64,000 nt of DNA from contig JAAFIG010000008.1 in the NCBI GenBank assembly GCA_013298595.1, positions 1 to 64,000 on the forward strand, written 5' to 3'. The position numbers and the translations under genes were made by a program. Below, one piece after another: positions 56,670 to 64,000 of this stretch. Each line of letters starts with the position of its first letter. Within the stretch, counting starts at the first letter, position 1. The notes below the pieces were generated by a model that worked only from the letters and a program-made list of their open reading frames with translations, ran no database searches and had not been told where the DNA came from. This DNA is from Deinococcales bacterium. Lineage in GTDB: Bacteria; Deinococcota; Deinococci; Deinococcales; JAAFIG01.

Positions 56670-57821
56670 TTATTGCCATTTTGGTGTGATGACATCGTCT
56701 ACTTGTAAGAATAAGAAATGATCGAAGTAATAGTGAATCAGTAAGGCACTTAAAACGACACTATAAAAAGAGAAGTAATGTTGTTGTCCAACATCGCCAG
56801 CCCATGTACCACTAAAATGCAGTATCACACGAACCAGTACATAAGCTAAGGCTGCTCCGATCGTAAATAAAAAGCACAGCCAATACAAACTGCGTCCGTT
56901 TTTAGAGACTTTTGAGACAAATTCCGAGCCGATTAAACCTTTTTCGGCACGGACTCGGTTGAGGAATAACACCACAGCAAGGTATTGGAATGAATGCCAG
57001 ACATTTAAACCTTGGAATGCGACATCTAAATTAGCGAGTACAGGGGTAATAAAAAATAAGACACTGGCAAAGACCATGTGCAGTGTCTTAGGACCATGAA
57101 ATAAGCCAACGCGTAGTTCCCAAATGGTTTTAGCAATAAAAGCCAAGAAAAAAATACCAAAAGCGGCACTGGCAAGATAAGCAAACCACTCGTTTTTGAG
57201 GAATTCGGGGAATAATAATGCCCGTCCGCCAGTCTCGAAGGGTAAAGAAATATTTTGACCACCAATCCAAAGTGGTGTGCCAGTGAATCTAAAGGTCGCA
57301 ATCGGGTATAAACTGGTGAGTAATGTGCCGTAATCAATGAATCTCGAGATCAGTTGGGCACGTTTGAGCTTGGGTTGGGCGTTATGGCGCGGGTCTTTGA
57401 AGCGGTACGAATCGGCGATATAGGCTGCTTGGTGAATCACATGAATACTTGCCCAGAAAAAGAAAATGGTGACCAGCAAAGTTAAATTATAAATCGCTAA
57501 AGAAATGACCAGCACAGGCATTAATAAAGCACCCCAAGTGTATTTGGTGTACCGTTGCCGAAATCGTGGTTCCATAAAAGTCATGGTATAAGTGGCAAAT
57601 AAGTGCGGACCACCAATAAAAGCGGTGACCAATAAATCAATCAGCACATTGGGGGTAATTGCGCCTTCAAAAGTATATTGCCCTGCAATCAGCGAACCAA
57701 TATGTGGCAGTACCAATAACACACTCGAGAAAATAATAAAGGTTAAATCGTAAAAAGGGGAGATCAGCCATAATCCTCGGTTTGAGGCTTTTGGTACAGC
57801 TTCTACGGGCATTGTTGTCAT
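56670..57821 (-). CDS. Polytopic membrane protein of unknown function
   Basis: 383 aa, many TM segments, conserved-looking IHVIHQAAYIADSYR. Confidence 0.65.
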   Translation of the reverse strand: MTTMPVEAVPKASNRGLWLISPFYDLTFIIFSSVLLVLPHIGSLIAGQYTFEGAITPNVLIDLLVTAFIGGPHLFATYTMTFMEPRFRQRYTKYTWGALLMPVLVISLAIYNLTLLVTIFFFWASIHVIHQAAYIADSYRFKDPRHNAQPKLKRAQLISRFIDYGTLLTSLYPIATFRFTGTPLWIGGQNISLPFETGGRALLFPEFLKNEWFAYLASAAFGIFFLAFIAKTIWELRVGLFHGPKTLHMVFASVLFFITPVLANLDVAFQGLNVWHSFQYLAVVLFLNRVRAEKGLIGSEFVSKVSKNGRSLYWLCFLFTIGAALAYVLVRVILHFSGTWAGDVGQQHYFSFYSVVLSALLIHYYFDHFLFLQVDDVITPKWQ

Positions 57822-57961
57822 TGTTTACCTCGAGAAAAGCACGGGTATTGTTTGTGCCTTGTGATGATTGTAGCACTTTGGATTAAATTGCAGTTCATGG
57901 GTACTAATTTATTTGTCAGTCATGAGTTCTACGTTATGAATAACCACTCAAACTTACAGTT

Positions 57962-58468
57962 TTATACTTTGCGTAATGTACCAGCAAATTCTTTGACGCG
58001 TCTCGAGGCAAGGTGGGTTAATGCCAGTGCTAGGGCATCTGCACTATGGCTCGAGTTTGGGTTTTCACGCAGTTGTAAAGTGGCACGAACCATAAAAATT
58101 ATTTGGTCTTTACTGGCATTTCCATTGCCTACTAAAGCAAGTTTAACAGCTTTGGGGCTGTATTCAAATACAGGAATCTCGAGTTCGGCACAAGCCAGTA
58201 AAACAACCCCAACGGCTTCACCAACTTTAAAAGCAGTCATGGCGTGTTGGGCTTGAAAAAATTGTCCTTCGAGTGCTACTGCATTGGGTTGATGTAATTC
58301 AAGCTGCAATTTAACAGCTTTGTGGATGAATGCAAGGCGGTTGGCGGCTGTGCTGCTACTCGAGGTTTGTACCAGTTCGCTGTGTAAGTACACTGGGGTT
58401 TTACCATCTTCGCGCACCATGCCAATGCCAAGGTTAGCTAATCCAGGGTCTATGCCCATCACAATCAT
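57962..58468 (-). CDS. ruvC: Crossover junction endodeoxyribonuclease RuvC
   Basis: MGIDPGLANLGIGMV, ALEGQFFQAQHAMTAFKVGEAVGVVLLACAE, SPKAVKLALVGNGNASKDQI, HSADALALALTHL. Confidence 0.93.
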   Translation of the reverse strand: MIVMGIDPGLANLGIGMVREDGKTPVYLHSELVQTSSSSTAANRLAFIHKAVKLQLELHQPNAVALEGQFFQAQHAMTAFKVGEAVGVVLLACAELEIPVFEYSPKAVKLALVGNGNASKDQIIFMVRATLQLRENPNSSHSADALALALTHLASRRVKEFAGTLRKV

Positions 58469-58529
58469 ATGGGTAGTTTACCCAAATTGACTCGAGTAAT
58501 TCTGGGATGGCTGAATCGCTGTAAAACGA

Positions 58530-58566
58530 AGTCGTTCGCACTGGGAGGGGTTGGGTGCGAACGACT
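58530..58566. promoter_or_regulatory. 12-bp stem hairpin between ruvC and the HD-domain gene
   Basis: AGTCGTTCGCAC ... GTGCGAACGACT. Confidence 0.55.
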
Positions 58567-58648
58567 CCTTATTAGTTCACACCCATTCGATGAAAATAAG
58601 GTGAATTTGGGGCAGCATTATGTCTAGCACAAGGTGTAAACTGTTCAC

Positions 58649-59194
58649 ATGGATATCACAACTGCTGCCGCATTGGTACAAGAACGCATCCCAGGAACCC
58701 GTAAAGGCAGCTCCGACCCTGCGTATTTGCATTCCATTCGGGTTTCTGAGATTGTGGCACGGCATGGTTTTGCTACAGATGTAGTGCTTGGTGCAATGTT
58801 GCACGATATTGTCGAAGATGGCAACACTAGTCTCGAGGAATTAGCTGTGTTGGGATGTAATCAAAATGTGCTGAACCTAGTGGATTTAGCCAGCCACAAT
58901 ATGACCATTCCTGCCAGAACCAATCTCGAGAAAGATCAGCGTTGGGCTGGTATGGTGCGTCGTTTGGAAATAGCTCGGAACCCTGAAGCATGGGCGATTA
59001 AAATGGCAGATTTACTTGATAATTTGCGTGGCAGTAGCTCGCTTGCTCCTGAGCGGCAAGCTGTTTTTCTCGAGGTAAAAGCACCCACTTATTTGCAATT
59101 GACTCATGAATTGCTGGGGCAGCATCCATTGTGGCAAGAAGTGGTTTTGGCATGGAGTGTTTACGGCGAAGCAAAGTACCGAACAATGTTGTAA
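58649..59194 (+). CDS. HD-domain (RelA/SpoT hydrolase-like) protein
   Basis: HSIRVSEIVARHGFATDVVLGAMLHDIVEDGNTSLEEL...IKMADLLDNL. Confidence 0.8.
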   Translation: MDITTAAALVQERIPGTRKGSSDPAYLHSIRVSEIVARHGFATDVVLGAMLHDIVEDGNTSLEELAVLGCNQNVLNLVDLASHNMTIPARTNLEKDQRWAGMVRRLEIARNPEAWAIKMADLLDNLRGSSSLAPERQAVFLEVKAPTYLQLTHELLGQHPLWQEVVLAWSVYGEAKYRTML

Positions 59195-59208
59195 ACTCAA
59201 ACCTCGAG

Positions 59209-59850
59209 ATGATCTTGCCCTCGAAAGCTGTTAACACTTTGCCAAAGCAGGGTGTTTTTTTTCTATTGGGTGTCAGTGGTAGTGGCAAGGGAACACTGGC
59301 AAAAGCATTACTACAAGAAAATCTGATTGCCAAGCATCTTTCGATGGGTGATCTATTACGGCAACGTTTGACAGACGCTAGCCTTGAAACCTTTTTGTCT
59401 GGTGAAATTCCGATTGGTTTCTCGAGTCGTGTTGCTTTTTTACAGCACGCGGTGCAATCGGGTTTACTTATTCCAGATGTATGGACGCAAAGTATTGTTG
59501 AACACGAACTCAAGCAACACGATTACTCGGGGCTATGGGTTTTTGATGGTTACCCGCGCAGTCCAGCCGCTGCTCAACATTTGTTATCGGCACTTAAAGC
59601 ACACAGTATTCCTTGTTTGGGTGTGATTCATTTAGAACTCGAGTACGCTGTTATGCAACGCCGATTATTGGCTCGAGGGCGAGCTGATGATACCCTCGAA
59701 GCCATTGCCAATCGGTACCAGTTTTACTGTCAGAGTGTGGTACCAACCATGACATTTCTCGAGCAGCACGTCCCAGTGCTGAAATTAGATGCCACCCTCG
59801 AGCCGAGTTGCTGGGTGCACGATGTGACTGCGTGGCTTAGTCGTCCCTGA
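59209..59850 (+). CDS. Nucleoside monophosphate kinase (adenylate kinase-like)
   Basis: FFLLGVSGSGKGTLAKALLQ...HLSMGDLLRQRL...WVFDGYPRSPAAAQHL...RLLARGRADDT. Confidence 0.85.
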   Translation: MILPSKAVNTLPKQGVFFLLGVSGSGKGTLAKALLQENLIAKHLSMGDLLRQRLTDASLETFLSGEIPIGFSSRVAFLQHAVQSGLLIPDVWTQSIVEHELKQHDYSGLWVFDGYPRSPAAAQHLLSALKAHSIPCLGVIHLELEYAVMQRRLLARGRADDTLEAIANRYQFYCQSVVPTMTFLEQHVPVLKLDATLEPSCWVHDVTAWLSRP

Positions 59851-61309
59851 TGACGCGCCGAGCACCAAGGTAACGTTGGGCGTAGTATTTTTCTGTTAAT
59901 TTGGATTTGATCACCCGTCCTGGGTTGCTGGCAGCATGAATAAATTCGCTATCGGATAAATAAATGCCCACATGACTGACACCACTGCCAAGGGTATCAA
60001 AAAATACCAGATCACCTTCTCTTAGGTTATCTATTTCAATAGCTTGACCAAAAACAAATTGCTGCCGACTGGTGCGCGGTAAAACAATGCCGTATTCACG
60101 GAAAACAATGCTGGTAAAACCACTGCAATCTAAACCACTTGCACTCGAGCCGCCGTAAACATAATCCACGCCAAGGTAACGCTCAGCAATGGTGCGTAAG
60201 TCTTGGTTTTTGCTTGGTAAGGCATTGGCTTGGGGGATTTGCAACACTTGCCCGATACGCACAGTATCGGAAAGTAAATTGTTTTGGCTGCGAAGTAAAT
60301 CCACGGTTAAACCAAAGCGTTTAGCTATGTTGTACAGAGTATCACCTGCAACCACGGTATACGAAAATTGGGGATCAGCACTCGAGGTATTTTCGGGTGG
60401 TACAGGGTCAGGGACGGGTGGTGAAGCAGGTGTCGCACCTAGTACAGGTAATGGTGCTGAGGGAAGCATTGTCCAGTTTTTTGGTTTTGCGCTGTTGCTA
60501 TCGGTAGGGAAAGTACTGGCAGGACGCTCAGGACGAGGTAATTGTGGCAATACGGTGGTTGGTTCAATGCGCCAACTGCTGGCAGAGACAGGTGGTTTCT
60601 GGGTTGTACTACTCGAGGTTATTGGTTTGCTGGAAACAGTATTACTGACAGTTGGGGTTGGTGGAGTAGCCGCGAGCGGTGTGCGTATATCAGGAATAGT
60701 TGAGGTATTGTTAATGGCTGGTGTTGGTACAGCAGGGTTAACGCCAATAGCAACGGCTGGGACAACAGGTTTAGGAGTTGCAACACTCGAGGGAGTGGCA
60801 GGTTTGATTGTACTTGAGGAAGTTGGTTTTGTTTGATTCGCAGGTGTAGCTGGTTTGGTTTGGCTCGAGGCTATCGGTTTTGTAGCACTTGATGTTATGG
60901 GTTTTGCTCCACTCGAGCTGGTTGCTGGTTTTGTGGTTTGAGGTGCGACCCCAGTGGTAAACACACTTGCTTCCCACGGAATGAGCAACACTTGCCCAAG
61001 TTTTAAGCCACTCGAGCCTAATTTATTTAGGCTACTGAGGGCAACGACGGTTGTGCCGTAACGTTTGGCAATACTAAAAAGGGTTTCGCTTTTGCTCACA
61101 ACGTGGGTGCGTTCGGGAATCTCGAGGATTTGTCCAACTTTTAATTCGTTGCTGGTTAACTGATTGCGGCGTTGTAAAACTTCGATTGGCACATTGAATT
61201 TCTTGGCAATGGCAAACAATGTATCCTTAGGCTGCACAGTATATGGTGCTGCCAGTGCTGCACTCGAGAGCAGCACACCAAGGATTGTGGTGATTCGCCA
61301 AACTTTCAC
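59837..61309 (-). CDS. Secreted LysM (x3) NlpC/P60 peptidoglycan hydrolase with long Ser/Thr/Pro linker
   Basis: GTG start VKVWRITTILGVLLSSAALAA. LysM YTVQPKDTLFAIAKKFNV, HVVSKSETLFSIAKRYG, YTVVAGDTLYNIAKRFG; NlpC/P60 DCSGFTSIVFREYGIVLPRTSRQQ, HVGIYL. Confidence 0.9.
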   Translation of the reverse strand: MKVWRITTILGVLLSSAALAAPYTVQPKDTLFAIAKKFNVPIEVLQRRNQLTSNELKVGQILEIPERTHVVSKSETLFSIAKRYGTTVVALSSLNKLGSSGLKLGQVLLIPWEASVFTTGVAPQTTKPATSSSGAKPITSSATKPIASSQTKPATPANQTKPTSSSTIKPATPSSVATPKPVVPAVAIGVNPAVPTPAINNTSTIPDIRTPLAATPPTPTVSNTVSSKPITSSSTTQKPPVSASSWRIEPTTVLPQLPRPERPASTFPTDSNSAKPKNWTMLPSAPLPVLGATPASPPVPDPVPPENTSSADPQFSYTVVAGDTLYNIAKRFGLTVDLLRSQNNLLSDTVRIGQVLQIPQANALPSKNQDLRTIAERYLGVDYVYGGSSASGLDCSGFTSIVFREYGIVLPRTSRQQFVFGQAIEIDNLREGDLVFFDTLGSGVSHVGIYLSDSEFIHAASNPGRVIKSKLTEKYYAQRYLGARRVIRDD

Positions 61310-61352
61310 AGCATGCAGTGTACAACAGTTCGGCGTTTTCTTCCGTAATTTT

Positions 61353-62321
61353 TTAGCTTTTTTGGCGCAATTGCTCGAACAACTCGAGTTCACGTTGTAA
61401 TTCGCCTCGTGCCCAAGTCTCAAAATCAGGGGTTGTATATTGGCGATATGTGCATTCAATCACCATAATCAGGGTTAAAAACAGATTGTACAAACTGCGG
61501 CGTAACTGGGCGTTTGGCTCGAGTAACAAATTTGTACCATACCCAACTAGAAAATCTGGGTTGGGGGTCAATGTTTTCCATTGATACTCGAGTAAAGGGT
61601 CTGCCCATAATGCTCGCTCGAGGTCAAAAATGCCTGTTATAGTGTTGTTTTCGATCATGACGTTGCCATCCCACAAATCAAATAAGACCAAGCGAGGTTC
61701 TGTAACCACGTCAAGTACGGTTGCTACTTGCTGTATTTGTTGCTCGAGAAGGTCGCAATCGCAGGGGAGAGGTACATTTCTTTTTTTGCCATCCGCTATA
61801 ACGTTGTTGAGCATTGCTAGGAAAGCTTCACGCCATGTTGGAAAACGAACAGCTTCAGGGGCAATACCACCAAAAGCTGTTCCTTTTATGCCATGAATTT
61901 GCCGTAGTATCTTGCCAATTTTTTGTTCGATATTGGCTCGAGTTGCCTCGGTAAGTGATGTTTTAACAGTGTTATAGGTGACACCTTCGATAAAGTCCAT
62001 CAGTAAAAAAGGTTGCTCGAGAAATTGTTTTGAAGTATCAAATGCCAGCACTTTTGGTACTGGTAAGCCATAGCGCCTTAGTAATTGTAATACGGCGTTC
62101 TCGGCGTACATGAGGTGTTTTTCGTAAGTCATGTTGGATTGTTCTTGTGGTGAGGTTTTCAGCACCAGTTTTTGACCATGCTCGAGCGTGACTGCATAAA
62201 CCGAGGCAAAATAACCACCCTCGAGTACCTCGAGTTTTTGCAGGGCAGAGCCGCAGTGAGCTGCAACAATTGCTTGTGCGAGTTCAAGGCTTAAAGTATT
62301 TTTTCCAAGGCTATCTGGCAT
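61353..62321 (-). CDS. Aminoglycoside phosphotransferase family protein (APH/choline kinase fold)
   Basis: QPFLLMDFIEGVTYN...LVLFDLWDGNVMIENNTITGIFDLERALWADPLLEYQW. Confidence 0.82.
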   Translation of the reverse strand: MPDSLGKNTLSLELAQAIVAAHCGSALQKLEVLEGGYFASVYAVTLEHGQKLVLKTSPQEQSNMTYEKHLMYAENAVLQLLRRYGLPVPKVLAFDTSKQFLEQPFLLMDFIEGVTYNTVKTSLTEATRANIEQKIGKILRQIHGIKGTAFGGIAPEAVRFPTWREAFLAMLNNVIADGKKRNVPLPCDCDLLEQQIQQVATVLDVVTEPRLVLFDLWDGNVMIENNTITGIFDLERALWADPLLEYQWKTLTPNPDFLVGYGTNLLLEPNAQLRRSLYNLFLTLIMVIECTYRQYTTPDFETWARGELQRELELFEQLRQKS

Positions 62322-62410
62322 GGGTGCAGCATAGCTTTTTGAAGTTTGTGTGAACAGTTGTATGACTTTCTTTTCAATTCCTTCACACTAAAAGCAGTAC
62401 AATAGGCAAC

Positions 62411-62899
62411 ATGAAACCTCTTGCATTCTTTGCCGCCGCCTGTACCTTACTTGGTGCTGGTTTTATCTTGGGTCGAGGAACAGCGCCAAATACAGTATCT
62501 GAAACTCGAGCTACCCCTGTTTTCTCGTTGCAGTTGGCGCAAAACACAGCTCCTAAACCAGCGCCGCAAGCCCCCAACGACCCTCGAGAGTTAATTCCGC
62601 TGAACCCCAATGGACAACAAGGTCAAGGGCAGGGGCAACAACCGCAACCTGGTCAGGGGCAAGCACCACAAGATTGTCCTGTGCAGATTTATCAAGATGG
62701 GCAGTTGTATACATTTCCACGTCCTGGGCAACAACCTGGTCAGGGCAATGGTCAGGGGCAACAACCCGGTCAAGGTGGTGGTCAAGAATTGTTCCCATTA
62801 AACCCAAATGCACCAACCACACCCAATTCACCAGGTGTTCCCTCGAGTCCGCGTTTACCAACACCAACCAATCCAAGTACACCAACACCGCGTAGTTAA
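62411..62899 (+). CDS. Exported low-complexity Gly/Gln/Pro-rich protein
   Basis: Signal peptide MKPLAFFAAACTLLGAGFILG, QGQGQQPQPGQGQ repeats, LIPLNPN/LFPLNPN flanking motifs. Confidence 0.65.
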   Translation: MKPLAFFAAACTLLGAGFILGRGTAPNTVSETRATPVFSLQLAQNTAPKPAPQAPNDPRELIPLNPNGQQGQGQGQQPQPGQGQAPQDCPVQIYQDGQLYTFPRPGQQPGQGNGQGQQPGQGGGQELFPLNPNAPTTPNSPGVPSSPRLPTPTNPSTPTPRS

Positions 62900-62944
62900 T
62901 TCGTTCACAGAGCATTCATTGCTTTATCGCAGACTGAGGTCATC

Positions 62945-64000
62945 ATGAATACACCGTTAAATCCACAAGAAGTTCTCGAGGCAAGTGCAAAATTGCGAAC
63001 CCTTTTGTTTGAAGTCAAACGCGTCATTGTTGGGCAAGATGTGATGCTCGAGCGTTTACTCGTGGCTTTAATTGCACGTGGGCATATTTTAATCGAAGGT
63101 GTGCCTGGTTTGGCGAAAACTCTGGCTATTAAAAGTACGGCAGACGCGATTGGTGCGTCCTTTAAGCGGGTGCAATTCACCCCTGATCTTGTGCCAGCCG
63201 ATTTGATTGGTACGCGGATTTATAATCAAAAAGAAGCTAAATTTGATACCGAACTCGGTCCGATTTTTGCGAATTTAATTTTAGCCGACGAAATTAATCG
63301 TGCACCAGCCAAAATTCAAAGTGCTTTGCTCGAGGGTATGCAGGAACGCCAAGTGACGATTGGGCAAGAAACGTTTAAGTTACCGAATCCATTTTTGGTG
63401 TTGGCAACACAAAACCCCATTGAATCTGAGGGAACATACTTTTTGCCAGAAGCTCAAGTGGATCGGTTTATGTTTAAAGTGGTGATTTCTTATCCTGGTT
63501 TCCATGAAGAAATGACTGTGGTTGATCGGGTCAGCACCAAATTCGCACCACTCGAGAAAAAATTGTCGCTTGAGGAACTGATTCATTTGCAAGAAATGGC
63601 AGATCAAGTTTACGTGCACCCAAGTGTCACCGAGTACGCTGTGCGTTTAGCCCGAGCTACCCGTGAACCTTCTGAGGCAAAATTACCCGATTTGAAGAAA
63701 TTTATTTCTGTTGGAGCCAGCCCTCGAGCCAGTGTCAATCTGATTTTAGGGGCTAAAGCTTTAGCTATTGTGCGTGGGCGCGAGTATGCCTTGCCCGAGG
63801 ATGTGCGTGATTTGGCATTTGATGTGCTGCGTCACCGTATGATTCCAAGTTACGATGCACTGGCAGATGGTGTTAGCACTGAATCTATTATTTCGCAGAT
63901 TGTGCAAAATATTTCCTTACCTCGAGTTCACCTTGGCGATCCGTACAAAGCCGTGGATGCCGTGCCAACGTCAATGAACAACATTGATGTCAACCTGTAA
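62945..64000 (+). CDS. MoxR-family AAA+ ATPase
   Basis: LIEGVPGLAKTLAIKSTADAIGASFKRVQFTPDLVPADLIGTRIYN...ILADEINRAPAKIQSALLEGMQERQVTIG...NPIESEGTYFLPEAQVDRF. Stop codon at 63998-64000. Confidence 0.95.
   Translation: MNTPLNPQEVLEASAKLRTLLFEVKRVIVGQDVMLERLLVALIARGHILIEGVPGLAKTLAIKSTADAIGASFKRVQFTPDLVPADLIGTRIYNQKEAKFDTELGPIFANLILADEINRAPAKIQSALLEGMQERQVTIGQETFKLPNPFLVLATQNPIESEGTYFLPEAQVDRFMFKVVISYPGFHEEMTVVDRVSTKFAPLEKKLSLEELIHLQEMADQVYVHPSVTEYAVRLARATREPSEAKLPDLKKFISVGASPRASVNLILGAKALAIVRGREYALPEDVRDLAFDVLRHRMIPSYDALADGVSTESIISQIVQNISLPRVHLGDPYKAVDAVPTSMNNIDVNL

Larger units (their letters stand above)
1..64000. repeat. Highly iterated palindrome CTCGAG dispersed over the whole window
   Basis: 13 copies found by eye in bases 1-3000 and 15 in 13600-15360. 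Present in coding, intergenic, terminator and tRNA sequence. Confidence 0.95.

Noticed and set aside
60189-60836. 215-aa plus-strand ORF (MVRKSWFLLGKALAWG...)
   Set aside because: Antisense to the Ser/Thr/Pro linker of the LysM-NlpC/P60 gene. The low-complexity composition keeps the opposite frame open.
62590-62800. Gln/Gly repeats as a DNA-level repeat array or CRISPR
   Set aside because: In-frame low-complexity codons (CAAGGTCAAGGGCAGGGGCAACAA...) of a secreted protein, not a spacer-repeat array.
1-64000. CRISPR arrays, transposases, integrases, prophage genes, rRNA
   Set aside because: None seen: no regularly spaced direct repeats of 25-40 bp, no transposase/integrase motifs, no rRNA-like stretches.
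1-64000. CTCGAG enrichment as restriction-site cloning artefact (XhoI)
   Set aside because: Sites lie inside intact, conserved reading frames, tRNA and terminators at high density and in all phases, so they cannot be cloning junctions.

Overview
This 64 kb window is dense bacterial chromosome. The gene content (NucS, FloA/NfeD, BTAD-type regulator, 11-gene nuo cluster) suggests a Deinococcota- or Chloroflexota-like lineage, but I cannot settle that from sequence alone. Main contents are: a partial C39-type peptidase with a poly-Pro tract; a minus-strand complex I operon nuoA-B-C-D-H-I-J-K-L-M-N lacking nuoE/F/G; two tandem DUF692/MNIO-like genes followed by an ECF sigma factor overlapping a GAF protein with an RskA-like C-terminus; catabolic genes (amidohydrolase, GabT-type aminotransferase, HMG-CoA lyase); two Ser/Thr kinases, a PP2C, a PPP phosphatase and a diguanylate cyclase; three tRNAs (Cys, Val, Ala); NfeD-FloA; a BTAD/NB-ARC/TPR regulator next to a giant TSP3/LamG lipoprotein; ArsR-DUF2087 divergent from recQ; HicBA-NucS; ruvC; LysM-NlpC/P60; and MoxR. 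The strongest unexplained signal is at the whole-window scale. The palindrome CTCGAG occurs several times per kb in genes, intergenic DNA, a terminator and a tRNA, which resembles the cyanobacterial HIP1 element. Other notable signals are a perfect 14-bp tandem duplication that splits a membrane-anchored kinase gene, a 35-bp identical repeat giving NuoC and NuoI the same C-terminal tail ([14 protein letters not shown]), a duplicated tRNA-Val 3' end flanking a ~600-bp segment, and several operator-like repeats. All protein family names are by-eye assignments from the translated sequences. No database search was run.
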